A stretch of DNA of 64,000 bases from Algoriphagus sp. NG3. Its GTDB lineage: Bacteria > Bacteroidota > Bacteroidia > Cytophagales > Cyclobacteriaceae. Positions within the stretch are counted from its first letter, which is position 1. The number at the start of each line of letters is the position of its first letter. Where the stretch lies: positions 4,504,501-4,568,500 of the forward strand of contig NZ_CP139421.1 of the NCBI RefSeq assembly GCF_034119865.1, written 5' to 3'. The notes beneath the pieces were generated by a model that had not been told where the DNA came from, made no database searches, and saw only the letters and a list, made by a program, of their open reading frames with translations. Positions 32,272 to 42,491 of the stretch are shown piece by piece. The translations under genes were made by a program, and so were the position numbers.

Positions 32272-33465
32272 TTAGTTTGTTTCCAGCACCTTTACCATCT
32301 TATCAAATCCCTTCTTGATCTCTACAAATTGCCGATCTCTGAGCGTTTCTAGATCATCCTGGGAAGCAGCAGTGGCTATCTTGAATTGCTTATAGATTTC
32401 TGTAAACTCGACTGAGCGCTGATTCCCTTCCAGCCCCCAAGTCGCCAAGTAAGCGCCAAGTTTCTCCACTTTCAGTCCTACATGAGGTACCGCATAGCTC
32501 AAGGCCGTAATGGCACCATGGAGACTGGTGCCTACATAGCATTTTGAATTGGCGATCAGATACATGATATCCCAGATATTGTCGGCATCAAAATAGGTAA
32601 AAGGACTTTTTAAAAGCGTCCCGATCTCCTGCAAGGCCTCATGATCGTCATGATCCAGCGCTTTACCTATAGGGCAAAGACAAAGATCTGTGTTTCCTTT
32701 TTGATAAATCTCGTCCAGGCCATCTGCTATCGTCTGCTCGTGACCCCGGGTGGTTTTTTTATTGATCTGCGCAAAAACATACTTCCCAGCGTGCTCCGCT
32801 ACATACCCGGCCACATCCTGAGTCACCATTTTATGAAGGAAATTCAATGGGTAGAACTCTGACATTAAGATGGCTGAATCCGGAAACAGATCGGCACTCA
32901 CGCCGTTTTTCTTCAAATTATCCACCGTCAACTGATCACGCACAGCAAAATAGTCCGCGTTTTGAAGTTTACCTTTCAGGAAGTCATACTTTGCAAAAAC
33001 AGCTGCTCCCAAGCCAGACCCACCGAGAGAATTCAAAACCACAGATTGGACTCCGGCAAAATCCGACTTATCAAATACAAATGGAAGGGTAGTCTTACCT
33101 TTCAGAATCTTCTTGGTCCATGCATTCAAGTCCAACAATTTATTGACCTTCACATGCCTTTTATTGATCCGTTGAAAAAGAGGATTCAAAGCTGCAAAAA
33201 GAGAATTCCAGGTTACCCCAAGTGCTTCACCCCCTGCAATAATCACATGTACAGGATTATTGGGGTCACTGCAATCTCTATAAAAATCCTGTAAGCCCTT
33301 AGTAGGGAGCCCCCCCACACCGGAAAGATCACTCTGAACCAATCCGTAAAATTCGAATTCAAAATCTTTTCCGTAAGTGTTCAATTGCCTCTCGATCACT
33401 AAAGGGAAAAGCAAATCTCCGTAATTGTATCTGTCGAAGGCACCTATTATTAAGACTTTTGTCAT
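32272..33465 (-). CDS. Polysaccharide pyruvyl transferase family protein
   Basis: 397 residues from ATG at 33465; the upstream start at 33498 adds 11 residues before the conserved N-terminus TKVLIIGAFDRYNYGDLLFPLV and is less likely. GFDRYNYGD resembles the GNxGD nucleotide-sugar loop of CsaB/WcaK proteins, and YVGTSLHGAITALSYAVPHV is the conserved C-terminal glycine/histidine stretch. It would add pyruvate ketals to a polysaccharide. Divergent from the flippase that starts the polysaccharide locus, which fits that role. Confidence 0.85.
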   Translation of the reverse strand: MTKVLIIGAFDRYNYGDLLFPLVIERQLNTYGKDFEFEFYGLVQSDLSGVGGLPTKGLQDFYRDCSDPNNPVHVIIAGGEALGVTWNSLFAALNPLFQRINKRHVKVNKLLDLNAWTKKILKGKTTLPFVFDKSDFAGVQSVVLNSLGGSGLGAAVFAKYDFLKGKLQNADYFAVRDQLTVDNLKKNGVSADLFPDSAILMSEFYPLNFLHKMVTQDVAGYVAEHAGKYVFAQINKKTTRGHEQTIADGLDEIYQKGNTDLCLCPIGKALDHDDHEALQEIGTLLKSPFTYFDADNIWDIMYLIANSKCYVGTSLHGAITALSYAVPHVGLKVEKLGAYLATWGLEGNQRSVEFTEIYKQFKIATAASQDDLETLRDRQFVEIKKGFDKMVKVLETN

Positions 33466-33640
33466 GTAGTTGTTTTTAGTCGATAGCCTATAGCTCACTG
33501 TCTGCAGCTTGAATTATGAACTTCGAAAGTCCAGCCATTTTGCTTTAAACAGATTCATGGAACCTGATTTCGTTCAAGGCTCAAATATCATTGCAAAAAA
33601 GATACTTGATTTTTAATCGTGAGAAATTAAGCTCGGGAAC

Positions 33641-33648
33641 TATTTTTG
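33641..33648 (+). promoter_or_regulatory. Candidate -7 element for the polysaccharide operon
   Basis: TATTTTTG matches TAnnTTTG and lies 45 bases before the TTG start of the flippase gene. No clear -33 box. Confidence 0.35.
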
Positions 33649-33692
33649 GTAAGTAGGTCGTAAATTCAGCAAAAAATCATCAAAAGACTATT

Positions 33693-35240
33693 TTGAGCTC
33701 CAAACCAGTTGCAGTCCATCGTATTTTTTCAGGGTCAGTCTGGGGGATTTTAGCCAAAATCCTCGACGCAGCTGCCAAATTCGTAACCATCCCACTTCTG
33801 GTAGGTTACTACGGGAAAGCTGACTATGGATTAATTGCCTTAGCATTTTCCCTCAACGCCTATCTCCGTCTTATGGATCTTGGGATGAATGTGGGGTCTG
33901 TCCGGTTTTTCTCTAGATGGGAAGCAACCTCCGACTGGGAAAACATAGGCAAAGCTTCCCGCTCCAGTGTAATTTTCTATGGTACGATTGGTTTAATTAA
34001 TGCGTTGATATTTGTCTTTATGGCCAATTACGGCCAGCTTTTCTTCAACCTCAAGCCAGATCAGATCCCGACCTATCGGATCATGATGTATATTCTATCG
34101 GCAAGCACGGTTCTAAACTGGCTTTCTAACGTCATCATTCAACTACTCAGCGCCAAAGATGAATTAGGGTATGTCAATCGTGTAACGGTAGTGAGCAGCG
34201 TATTGAACTTTGTAGTAGCGATCCTAGCGATTCATTTTCAGTGGTCATTGCCTTTATATTTTCTTTTCTATACCATCTCCACGCTGATTCCTATCCCCCT
34301 CAACGTTTTCCGATTACGCGTTTATCCCATTCCGATAGGTCAACTTCTTATGCCTAAGTGGGACGGGAAAATCTTCAGGGAAATTATCGGCTATAGTTCG
34401 GCAATATTTCTAATGGGGCTTTTCCAGCTGACGGCAAATGAACTTCGCCCTATCCTGCTTGCCAAATTTGCTTCAGGCATAGATGTCCTTACCGATTACC
34501 GTGTGATCCAGACGATTGCGATGTTGATTATATCTTTCGGAACGATCTTTCTCCAAGTACTTTTACCATCGGCTTCCAAAGTCTATCAAGAAGGAAATCA
34601 TGTTAAAATGGAGAAAATGGTTTTCGCCGCAACACGATATATCTCCATTTTTTTAAGCTTTATAGTATTTCTTTTAGTGTTGAATTCTGAATCAATCCTG
34701 CTCCTTTATATGGGGAAAGATTACCTCCATTTGAGTGTGTGGATGAATCTATGGCTGCTTACAGTATTGCTGAATATGCACAATACGCCTGTCGCAAGCC
34801 TGGTGCTTTCCTCGGGAAAAACGCGTTTTCTGATCTATTCCTCAGCAACAGCCTGTATACTTTCCCTTCCGATCACCGTAGTTCTAGCACCTACCTGGAA
34901 TGTAGGTGCGGCAGTGATCGGCTATTTGGCCTACATGCTGATTCAGATTGGTTTCTTTTATGTTTATTATATTCCCAGAGTGTTGATGCTAGACAGCAAG
35001 AAAATCTTTTTCGGCGCTTTTTCACCCTCTGTTTTAGGTGCTATTGTTGCCTTTGTCATAGCTTATGGAGTAGGTATGTGGATCGAATTACCAGAAGGAA
35101 TTGCAGGAATGATCATAAGATCTGCGATTTTCACTACGATTTTTGCCGCATTTCATTTTCTGTTTATCATCAAATCTGCGGATATTGAATTTCTGCGCAC
35201 CAAACTTTTGAAAAGAAAACCGTCCAATGAGCAAGAATAA
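33693..35240 (+). CDS. Wzx-type polysaccharide flippase
   Basis: 515 residues with about 12-14 hydrophobic helices (for example FVTIPLLVGYYG, FVVAILAIHF, AFVIAYGVGMWI), of the MATE/Wzx polysaccharide export family. It moves lipid-linked repeat units across the inner membrane. Start is TTG at 33693; no ATG lies nearby, and the N-terminus VHRIFSGSVWGILAKILDAAAKF is typical. First gene of a long forward operon; the glycosyltransferase at 35227 overlaps its end by 14 bases. Confidence 0.9.
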   Translation: MSSKPVAVHRIFSGSVWGILAKILDAAAKFVTIPLLVGYYGKADYGLIALAFSLNAYLRLMDLGMNVGSVRFFSRWEATSDWENIGKASRSSVIFYGTIGLINALIFVFMANYGQLFFNLKPDQIPTYRIMMYILSASTVLNWLSNVIIQLLSAKDELGYVNRVTVVSSVLNFVVAILAIHFQWSLPLYFLFYTISTLIPIPLNVFRLRVYPIPIGQLLMPKWDGKIFREIIGYSSAIFLMGLFQLTANELRPILLAKFASGIDVLTDYRVIQTIAMLIISFGTIFLQVLLPSASKVYQEGNHVKMEKMVFAATRYISIFLSFIVFLLVLNSESILLLYMGKDYLHLSVWMNLWLLTVLLNMHNTPVASLVLSSGKTRFLIYSSATACILSLPITVVLAPTWNVGAAVIGYLAYMLIQIGFFYVYYIPRVLMLDSKKIFFGAFSPSVLGAIVAFVIAYGVGMWIELPEGIAGMIIRSAIFTTIFAAFHFLFIIKSADIEFLRTKLLKRKPSNEQE

Positions 35241-36168
35241 ATTCTCGATCTGTATTCCTGCTTACAAGAGCAAGTACCTCCAAGAGTGTATAGATAGCAT
35301 ACTCCGGCAGACCGTCGGTGAATTTGAATTGATCATTCTGAATGATTGTTCTCCTGAGCCTGTGGAGGAAATATCCAAGAAAAACCAAGATCCTAGAATC
35401 CGGTATTTTAAGAATGAAAAAAATGTGGGAGCCTATGATTTGGTGGATAATTGGAATAAATGCCTGGAACTTGCAACTGGGGAATTTATCGTCATTATGG
35501 GTGACGATGACCGTTTAGCAACAGATTATCTGGAAGAATTCGAAAATCTGATCCAATCCTACCCAGCATTACATGTATATCACTGCCGCAGCAAAATCAT
35601 AGACGATGACGGTAATGATGTACTACTCACCCCAGCTTTGCCAGCTTTCGAATATGTGTATGATTCTATCTGGCATCGCCTGCGCCAGTTGAGGTCAAAT
35701 TATATTTCTGATTATGTCTATCGCACAGTAGCTTTGAAGTCACAAGGAGGCTTCTATAAGCTTCCTCTCGCTTGGGGATCGGATGATATAACGGCTTTTA
35801 TCGCTTCTGCGAAAAACGGGATTGCGCACTCAAATAAACCTGTGTTTGAATACCGAAGCAACCGGCTTTCTATCACCTCCACCGGAAATGACCTGCATAA
35901 AATGATGGCAGACTTAAGCTATTCGGATTGGCTAGATGATTTTCTCATTAACAATCCCCCACATCCTTCTGAAAAAGTCATTTACCAACACTTACTGAAA
36001 GAAAAGGGCAAGTACATGCAAGAGAAAAAACGCTATACCATGATGCTCTCCATGCGCAGTAATCCTCTGGGCAAAGCCAAGACCTGGTTCAGTACAAAGG
36101 AGAAATTTGGTCTTTCGATCAAGGATATCAGCGTGTCACTTGCCAAAAGCATGAATTCAAACCGCTAG
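35227..36168 (+). CDS. GT2-family glycosyltransferase
   Basis: 313 residues. GT-A fold: IPAYKSKYLQECIDSIL, LNDCSPEPVEE at the nucleotide site and the metal-binding MGDDDRL near residue 95. Transfers a sugar onto the growing lipid-linked unit. No membrane helices. Overlaps the flippase gene by 14 bases and is followed 7 bases later by another glycosyltransferase. Confidence 0.9.
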   Translation: MSKNKFSICIPAYKSKYLQECIDSILRQTVGEFELIILNDCSPEPVEEISKKNQDPRIRYFKNEKNVGAYDLVDNWNKCLELATGEFIVIMGDDDRLATDYLEEFENLIQSYPALHVYHCRSKIIDDDGNDVLLTPALPAFEYVYDSIWHRLRQLRSNYISDYVYRTVALKSQGGFYKLPLAWGSDDITAFIASAKNGIAHSNKPVFEYRSNRLSITSTGNDLHKMMADLSYSDWLDDFLINNPPHPSEKVIYQHLLKEKGKYMQEKKRYTMMLSMRSNPLGKAKTWFSTKEKFGLSIKDISVSLAKSMNSNR

Positions 36169-36175
36169 AAATTAA

Positions 36176-37246
36176 ATGGATTCACCCACCAAAATCATCT
36201 TTAACCCCTGTGAAAACAAGGAAAATAAATATATCAACATTTTAGTCGATGGACTAAAAAGGCATGGGTTTGAGGTGAACCGTCTGGATGATTTTCTTTC
36301 TTCATGGAAACATTTTCAGTCCATTCAATTGCTGCATTTAAACTGGTTTGAAAATCTAGACGATAGTAGTGCCGCAAGTATGTGGAAGAGCTATTTCAGG
36401 AAACTGGTAGTATTGGCGGCTGTGAAGTTTGGGAACAAAAAGCTGGTGTGGACCATGCACAACCGCATTTCCCATGAGAAAAAATCGGGAAAACTGAGCC
36501 AGGCTTTAACCCGAAAACTGGTGGTTCAAGCAGATGCGATTGTGATTCATTCGACAGTATCCAGTGCTATATTGGCTACTCAATACCCAGGTATCCAAGC
36601 AGACATCATCCATATACCCCATCCGGACTTTGTGGATGTGTATGGCCCGATGATCCCAAACAAAGTAGAAGATATAAACTCTAAACTAAGACTCTTGTTC
36701 ATAGGTGCCATTAAACCCTATAAGAATATCGAATTGCTCATTGGTTTGGCTAAAAAATTTTCCTCAGAAATTCATTTGACGATAGCCGGAAACCCGAGTT
36801 CTGACTCATACCGAAATGAATTGCAGTCGATGGCCTTGGGAACCTATAATATTGCTCTTGATCTAAAATTCATTCCTGACGAAGAACTACCCGCTTACCT
36901 CCATCAATCACACTTGCTGATTCTGCCTTATTCTCTTGAAAGCAGCCTTAACTCTGGCACAGTCATACTCGCATTCTCTTATGGCAGAACTGTAATCTGT
37001 CCAAGAATTGGCACTATTGATGACTTAAGAGCAGGAGACAATATATTGGATTACACGTATAGATCTGAAAGTGAACATGCAGAGGTCTTGCAATTCCAGG
37101 TTGAAAAGGCACTAGAATTATGGAAAAATAACCCAAACTCACTAATAGAAAAGGGCCTATATATGCGGGAGCTGATCCAAAAGCAAAACAATAAAAAAAA
37201 TGTGAGCGATACCTTAATTCAGCTTTACGAAAGTTTGATGAATTAA
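36176..37246 (+). CDS. GT-B glycosyltransferase (GumK/GT4-like)
   Basis: 356 residues. The N-terminal half contains LLHLNWFENLDD and VWTMHNRISHEKK, the second half LLFIGAIKPYKNIELLIGLA and LPYSLESSLNSGTVILAF, which are acceptor- and donor-domain segments of GT-B enzymes similar to GumK and GT4. No signal peptide. Likely adds one sugar in the operon's repeat unit. Family sure, specificity unknown. Confidence 0.85.
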   Translation: MDSPTKIIFNPCENKENKYINILVDGLKRHGFEVNRLDDFLSSWKHFQSIQLLHLNWFENLDDSSAASMWKSYFRKLVVLAAVKFGNKKLVWTMHNRISHEKKSGKLSQALTRKLVVQADAIVIHSTVSSAILATQYPGIQADIIHIPHPDFVDVYGPMIPNKVEDINSKLRLLFIGAIKPYKNIELLIGLAKKFSSEIHLTIAGNPSSDSYRNELQSMALGTYNIALDLKFIPDEELPAYLHQSHLLILPYSLESSLNSGTVILAFSYGRTVICPRIGTIDDLRAGDNILDYTYRSESEHAEVLQFQVEKALELWKNNPNSLIEKGLYMRELIQKQNNKKNVSDTLIQLYESLMN

Positions 37247-37275
37247 AAAATTCTTTTTCGGCTACTTTATAACCC

Positions 37276-38484
37276 ATGAAAATTCTATACCTCAATACAC
37301 TCTATAGTCCGCTGATCGAAGGTGGTGCGGAGATCTCTCTGAAACTGATAGTTGAAGGCATGCAATCTCTGGGACATGAAGTAGTAGTACTTAGTTTGAT
37401 GCCTGATAAAGGACTGAAAAATGAAGAGATTGATGGAGTTAAAGTTTATCGTGCTGGTTTGACAAATAGGTATTGGCCTTACTCCAAAGCCAAGAAGAAC
37501 AAACTTTCCCGTCTAGTGTGGCACTATCAGGATCAGGCTAATAAATCCATGGCAGAAGTAGTAGAAGAAATTCTGAAAGCTGAAAAGCCTGATATCGTGT
37601 CCTGTCACAATCTTGCAGGTTGGTCGGCAGAAGTCTGGATTCCAATCCATAAGGCTGGTATTCCAATAGTACAGGTGTTGCATGACCTGTATTTGCTTTG
37701 TCCGAACAGTAATATGTTTAAGAATGAGCAAAGCTGCGAAACTCAATGTTTAAGCTGTAAACTACTACGAAGTAACCATGCCGAAAAGTCTAAGTCAGTC
37801 ACCGCAGTAGTAGGGATCAGCAATAGCATCTTGCAGCGGTTTATTGACTATGGGTATTTTCCCAATGCCTCCAAACACGTTATATATAATACACGTACTA
37901 TCCCAAACCCACCCCAAAAGACCAAGAGAAAATCAGAACAAGCTATGCGATTTGGTTACCTGGGCACACTATCAAAAGTAAAAGGCTTGGAATGGCTGAT
38001 CGAAGAGTTTAAAAAGCTTGATTTCGAGTCAAGCTTGAGCATAGCTGGAAAAGGGGATACTGCTTACGAAAATCACCTCAAAAATACGGCCTCCGGCTCG
38101 GCCATCTCGTTTGAAGGATATGTGAATTCCACAGAATTCCTTGCAGGTATTGATGTACTCATCGTGCCTTCGCTGTGGGAGGAACCTCTGGGAATGGTAG
38201 CAATAGAAGCATTGGCCAATCATGTACCCGTGATCGCAAATAAAAGAGGGGGATTAAAAGAAACAGTAAAAGAAGGGATCAACGGTCTTTATTGCTACGA
38301 TAGCGAGCCACATTCCCTAAGCGCCGTCATGCGCCAGATCTACTTTGAACCTGAGCTGTACAATCAATTTAGCCAAGCTGCAAGAAATTCGGTCGCTTCA
38401 ATTTTGGATGCTGATCGCATGATAACAGAATATGAGGCAGTCTTAAAACAATCGATGGATAAAACGCAACCTACATTTTCGTAA
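37276..38484 (+). CDS. GT4-family glycosyltransferase
   Basis: 402 residues. GT-B fold with YSPLIEGGAEISLKLI at the N-terminus, GYLGTLSKVKGLEWLIEEF for donor binding and the EX7E motif in PSLWEEPLGMVAIEAL. A cysteine cluster (CPNSNMFKNEQSCETQCLSC, residues about 139-159) resembles the SPASM-like or zinc-like insert seen in some GT4 enzymes. The polymerase gene starts inside its stop codon (TAATG). Confidence 0.92.
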   Translation: MKILYLNTLYSPLIEGGAEISLKLIVEGMQSLGHEVVVLSLMPDKGLKNEEIDGVKVYRAGLTNRYWPYSKAKKNKLSRLVWHYQDQANKSMAEVVEEILKAEKPDIVSCHNLAGWSAEVWIPIHKAGIPIVQVLHDLYLLCPNSNMFKNEQSCETQCLSCKLLRSNHAEKSKSVTAVVGISNSILQRFIDYGYFPNASKHVIYNTRTIPNPPQKTKRKSEQAMRFGYLGTLSKVKGLEWLIEEFKKLDFESSLSIAGKGDTAYENHLKNTASGSAISFEGYVNSTEFLAGIDVLIVPSLWEEPLGMVAIEALANHVPVIANKRGGLKETVKEGINGLYCYDSEPHSLSAVMRQIYFEPELYNQFSQAARNSVASILDADRMITEYEAVLKQSMDKTQPTFS

Positions 38485-39701
38485 TGAGCGCACCGGAAAT
38501 CACATTGCCGAATCAGCCTTTGTCACTTGAGGGAAACCAATGGAAAGCTATTTCTATTGCGGAGACCCTGTTTCTGCTATCGCTGATTTCCATGTTTCTT
38601 CCAGTAAAGGTATATCCTGTCATATTTCTGGTCAGCAGCTTTTTTTTCTACCTGGAAACACCTCAGATAAAATTTCAAAACTGGTCAATTGCGTTGGCAG
38701 TATTTAGTACATATGCCGTCATAAGCTATATTATAAATTATCCAGGAGAGCCTCTGGCATTGATAAATATTGTTAAGCTGATGATCAATTTTTGCTTTCT
38801 GTTTTTTGCCATCAACTGGCTAGGATCCCGGGATAATGAGTCACTGATCAAAAGACTAGACGCTATACTGCTAGCGGTATTGTCACTATCGCTGGTTCAA
38901 CTCCTGATTTATCATCAAGCATATGGATTTCAGCTGATCACTGGGAGCGACTCTTCAGGGCAGGCAAGCTCACTATATCGTGACACACTTTATTACTGGG
39001 GGCTGGATGATAAAAACATGTTCGGCGCGCGAATCGCATTGATGGGTTTTTCCTTTATATGTATCCCGGTGGTAAAGAAAAACAAACTGTCCATCTGGAG
39101 AATTTTCTTCGTATTTCTAGTCGCTTTCTTTAGCCTTTCCCGTACCCCAATTGTAGCATTGATCATAGGCGTTTTTCTGTTGTTTTGGTTTGCTTTGGAG
39201 AGAAGATGGAGAATAGGGCTGGTGGTTTTGATCGCTATCGCATTGCCAATGATTCTAAATAAAATAATACGTGTGGAATCTATCACTTCATCCAATGACG
39301 GAATGGGGATACGGTTGGTCTATTGGACAGCTTTTATAGAGAATTTTGGAAAAATCTCCCCTCTTGGAAACGGTTTCCTGAGCGCACCCGAATTTCTTCG
39401 GGACAATGCTGAATTTTACCGTGGGGAGCCCCATATTCATAATACCTTCTTATCCACATACCTGGAAATGGGAATTGTAGGATTCTTCTCCTTTCTCGCA
39501 TTTTTGATCTGGTTTGTCAAAGATTGTCTTCGTAAAGCAGACAATCCGAAATTATGGTTTTCCCTTTTCCTTCCGATTGTAGCCATTATGATGATTCTCT
39601 ATTCGGGCTATGACAATGATGTCGTAATGTATTTGTGCCTCATATATGGAATTGGTTCACTGCAAGAAATCAACTTCCAGAACATTAAACTTAGTCTATG
39701 A
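38484..39701 (+). CDS. O-antigen polymerase/ligase-like membrane protein
   Basis: 405 residues with about ten membrane helices. The loop EPHIHNTFLSTYLEMGIVG with FSFLAFLIWFV fits the Wzy/WaaL signature (H-N-x-F/Y...E-x-G). It would polymerise or ligate the repeat units in the periplasmic face of the inner membrane. Polymerase versus ligase cannot be settled by sequence alone. Stop and next start overlap (ATGA). Confidence 0.85.
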   Translation: MSAPEITLPNQPLSLEGNQWKAISIAETLFLLSLISMFLPVKVYPVIFLVSSFFFYLETPQIKFQNWSIALAVFSTYAVISYIINYPGEPLALINIVKLMINFCFLFFAINWLGSRDNESLIKRLDAILLAVLSLSLVQLLIYHQAYGFQLITGSDSSGQASSLYRDTLYYWGLDDKNMFGARIALMGFSFICIPVVKKNKLSIWRIFFVFLVAFFSLSRTPIVALIIGVFLLFWFALERRWRIGLVVLIAIALPMILNKIIRVESITSSNDGMGIRLVYWTAFIENFGKISPLGNGFLSAPEFLRDNAEFYRGEPHIHNTFLSTYLEMGIVGFFSFLAFLIWFVKDCLRKADNPKLWFSLFLPIVAIMMILYSGYDNDVVMYLCLIYGIGSLQEINFQNIKLSL

Positions 39702-40690
39702 AGCCCCAAAAAAAAGTATTGATCGATAGTCGATGGGCAGGAAATACAGGAATCGGAAGGCTGTATCAGGAAGTGATAAAATATGCCCCTGCAGAAGCTG
39801 TCTGTGAATACGTACAGAGCAAAATGGCACTGGGCAGCCTCCTCTCGCCTTTGATGCTAGGTGAGGAAATAAAGAAGTCAACTGCGGATGTTTTCTACAG
39901 TCCTTCTTTTATGCCACCAGCCTTTTCTAAAACTCCTTTCATTTTTACGGTGCACGACCTTATGCATTTGTTTTATTATTCTAAGCTTCACAAGATCTAC
40001 TATGAACAGGTGATTGCAAGGCTGGCTCCCAAAGCAAAAAAAATCATTACAGTATCTCATTTCAGTAAAAAACAGCTTGTGGAGTTGCTTCATATACCGG
40101 AGGATCTCATCCGGGTGATCTATAATGGTGTAGACAACCATTTTCTGGATAATGAGGAAGAATATGAGAGCGCAAGACCCTACTTTCTCTACGTGGGAAA
40201 CAGGCGTAAAAACAAAAATGTCCCGGCCATGCTTACGGCATTTGCCAAAGCTGAAATCCCAAATGAGTTCATGTTTTATTTGTCAGGGAAAACAGACCCA
40301 GAACTTGAAGCATTAATTGTGAGTCTCGGTATCCAGAAAAGGGTTCGGTTTTTGGGTTTTATCGAAGAACAGGATCTTCCTAAACTGTATAAGGGTGCGC
40401 ATGCTACCTTATTTGTTTCATTAATGGAAGGTTTTGGATTGCCTATAATTGAGTCCATGGCTTCTGGCACCCCTGTCTTGACCTCCAATACAAGCTCTCT
40501 TCCAGAAGTTGCCGGAGGGGCTGCACTTTGTGTAGATCCAAAATCAATCTCTTCAATAGCCTTAGGAATAGAAAAACTAGTAAATGATGAAGCCTTTTAC
40601 GTGGATTGCATAGTAAAAGGATTTCAACGGGCTAAAGATTTCAGTTGGGAGAAGACCGCAGCTGAAACTTGGGAAACAATTCTAAGTTAA
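39698..40690 (+). CDS. GT4-family glycosyltransferase
   Basis: 330 residues. DSRWAGNTGIGRLYQEVIKY at the N-terminus, YVGNRRKNKNVPAMLTAF and the EX7E stretch FVSLMEGFGLPIIESMASGTPVLTSN are standard GT4 motifs. Overlaps the polymerase gene by 4 bases. The N-terminal loop is close to mannosyltransferase-type GT4 enzymes, but sugar specificity is not readable. Confidence 0.93.
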   Translation: MKPQKKVLIDSRWAGNTGIGRLYQEVIKYAPAEAVCEYVQSKMALGSLLSPLMLGEEIKKSTADVFYSPSFMPPAFSKTPFIFTVHDLMHLFYYSKLHKIYYEQVIARLAPKAKKIITVSHFSKKQLVELLHIPEDLIRVIYNGVDNHFLDNEEEYESARPYFLYVGNRRKNKNVPAMLTAFAKAEIPNEFMFYLSGKTDPELEALIVSLGIQKRVRFLGFIEEQDLPKLYKGAHATLFVSLMEGFGLPIIESMASGTPVLTSNTSSLPEVAGGAALCVDPKSISSIALGIEKLVNDEAFYVDCIVKGFQRAKDFSWEKTAAETWETILS

Positions 40691-40780
40691 AAAAACAAAA
40701 ATCGACAAGCTCCAATTGACCACGCTCAGTTTCGCATAAAGGGCACAACTATTTTGTAGTTAACACAAAGCATTTAAAAT

Positions 40781-42481
40781 ATGATCCGAAATTTTCCAGT
40801 CTTAATTTTTCTCCTTGTGGCCTTGCCTTTTTTGGTTTATGGCCAAGATGAACTATCCAAAAACGGAAATGAAATTGATGTTGTTGATAATGGAATCTTG
40901 CAAGATTCAGAAACTGACCAGACTGAAGCAATCCAAGAACTGATCGATCACGCAACAGAAGGAGATACCGTTTTTTTCCCAGAAGGAACTTACCTGGTCA
41001 GGACACTACAATTAAGAACCGGGGTAAGTATTCGATCATTAGGAATAATTAAGCACCATCCCTCTGCTAAAGCTGGGGAGTTTTCCATAGAAAAACAGAA
41101 CTCGCCTAACCCCTTGATTTTAGGCCGGGGTGCAAAAGATCTGAGCATATCGATCAAGGGAGAATCAATTAATGAGGGGATTTACCTCTTCAAAAGCCAC
41201 CAGATCAGAATTTATGACACTGAGTTGGTAGGTGATTCATTGAAGCGCAGGGCTTATCCAGGAATCATGACGTTTGAGTCCAGCGAGATAGAGATCTACA
41301 ATACAAGAATTCATCACTTTGGTATGCCCAGAGCCGAAACACATAGCTACCAGCCTGGATCTGGTATACGGATATTATCCTCAAATACTGTCTCCATCCA
41401 CGATTCGGAAATTTACCGGAATGGAGAAAACGGTGTATTTATCCACGGGAGCCGGAAAGTAGAAGTCATCAACAATATAATCCATCATAATGGGATGTCT
41501 GCCATCCAAGTGGCTTTTGGAGATTCTGGAAAGGAAAACGATTACATTTTTTCCCACAATATCATGGATGAAAATGCTTCTGATGCCATTGATATTAACA
41601 ATAGATCTAAGGAAAAAGCAAAAGATATTGAATGCCTTATCACGGAAAACATCGCCTGTGGCAATGGCTATGTCAAAGGAGAATCTACTCCAGATGGTTC
41701 GGGCATCGTAACATTGATCAATGTGTCCAATGTGCTTATTTATAAGAACAAGGCAGTTAGAAACAACCGACCTGCAATTTATATAGAAAGCTGCGGAGTA
41801 ATACTAGCCCATAGCAACTGGGCAGACAACCAGGTAGAAATTACCCTTGACCTGGAGGAATTTCATGTGACCGATAACCGATTCAGTAGCATCAACTTGA
41901 TAGCCAATACCAACGCCAAGATAATCCATGTGAGGGATAACGAGCTTGGCTCTCTATCCTTACCTAACACTATCCAAGTCGGCGAATTCACCATTGAAAA
42001 CAATGATTTTTCCCATGCCAATTTCAACTTCAATATGAAGGGCACAGTAAATCTGACCGGAAACAGAATAAAAAACAAATCCCAAAATCCCACTATTCTA
42101 ATCACCAAAGCTGACGGTGCATTGATTGAAAACAATGAGATTCTGAGTGAGAACTCCTCTGCGATAATCCTGCGGAAAACAGCAAAAAACGTCCAGATCA
42201 TCGAAAATGAGATAAAATCCTTCAACACGGGCATTTTTGACGATAACTCCACAGCGCTGGCAGTGAAAAACAATAAAATCACCTCTATCCCTGGAGGAAA
42301 TGAAAACCAGACGTTCCGAAGTCACTATCCAAACCAACTTACATTGGAGGGAAATGAATATATTGGGATCGCTGATGCAGAGACGGTAGTACTCGTAGGA
42401 AAAGGCAAGGCTAGAATAATTAAAGAAAACCTTGTTTCAGGCACCGCCAATTATGGAGAAGTGGAAATCTCCGGCAACTAA
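40781..42481 (+). CDS. Exported right-handed parallel beta-helix protein (polysaccharide locus)
   Basis: 566 residues. Signal peptide 1-21 (VLIFLLVALPFLVYGQ). Then DSETDQTEAIQELIDHA and GDTVFFPEGTYLVRTL, the start of pectate-lyase-superfamily helices. After residue 150, many repeats with an N-x-I or N-x-F rung pattern (EVINNIIHHNGMSAI, DENASDAIDINNRS, GEFTIENNDFS, IENNEILSENSSAI) form a long beta-helix. Encoded within the polysaccharide operon; a lyase, epimerase or polysaccharide-binding/length-control function is possible. No catalytic triad is evident by eye. Confidence 0.82.
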   Translation: MIRNFPVLIFLLVALPFLVYGQDELSKNGNEIDVVDNGILQDSETDQTEAIQELIDHATEGDTVFFPEGTYLVRTLQLRTGVSIRSLGIIKHHPSAKAGEFSIEKQNSPNPLILGRGAKDLSISIKGESINEGIYLFKSHQIRIYDTELVGDSLKRRAYPGIMTFESSEIEIYNTRIHHFGMPRAETHSYQPGSGIRILSSNTVSIHDSEIYRNGENGVFIHGSRKVEVINNIIHHNGMSAIQVAFGDSGKENDYIFSHNIMDENASDAIDINNRSKEKAKDIECLITENIACGNGYVKGESTPDGSGIVTLINVSNVLIYKNKAVRNNRPAIYIESCGVILAHSNWADNQVEITLDLEEFHVTDNRFSSINLIANTNAKIIHVRDNELGSLSLPNTIQVGEFTIENNDFSHANFNFNMKGTVNLTGNRIKNKSQNPTILITKADGALIENNEILSENSSAIILRKTAKNVQIIENEIKSFNTGIFDDNSTALAVKNNKITSIPGGNENQTFRSHYPNQLTLEGNEYIGIADAETVVLVGKGKARIIKENLVSGTANYGEVEISGN

Positions 42482-42491
42482 TTTTTAAGCT

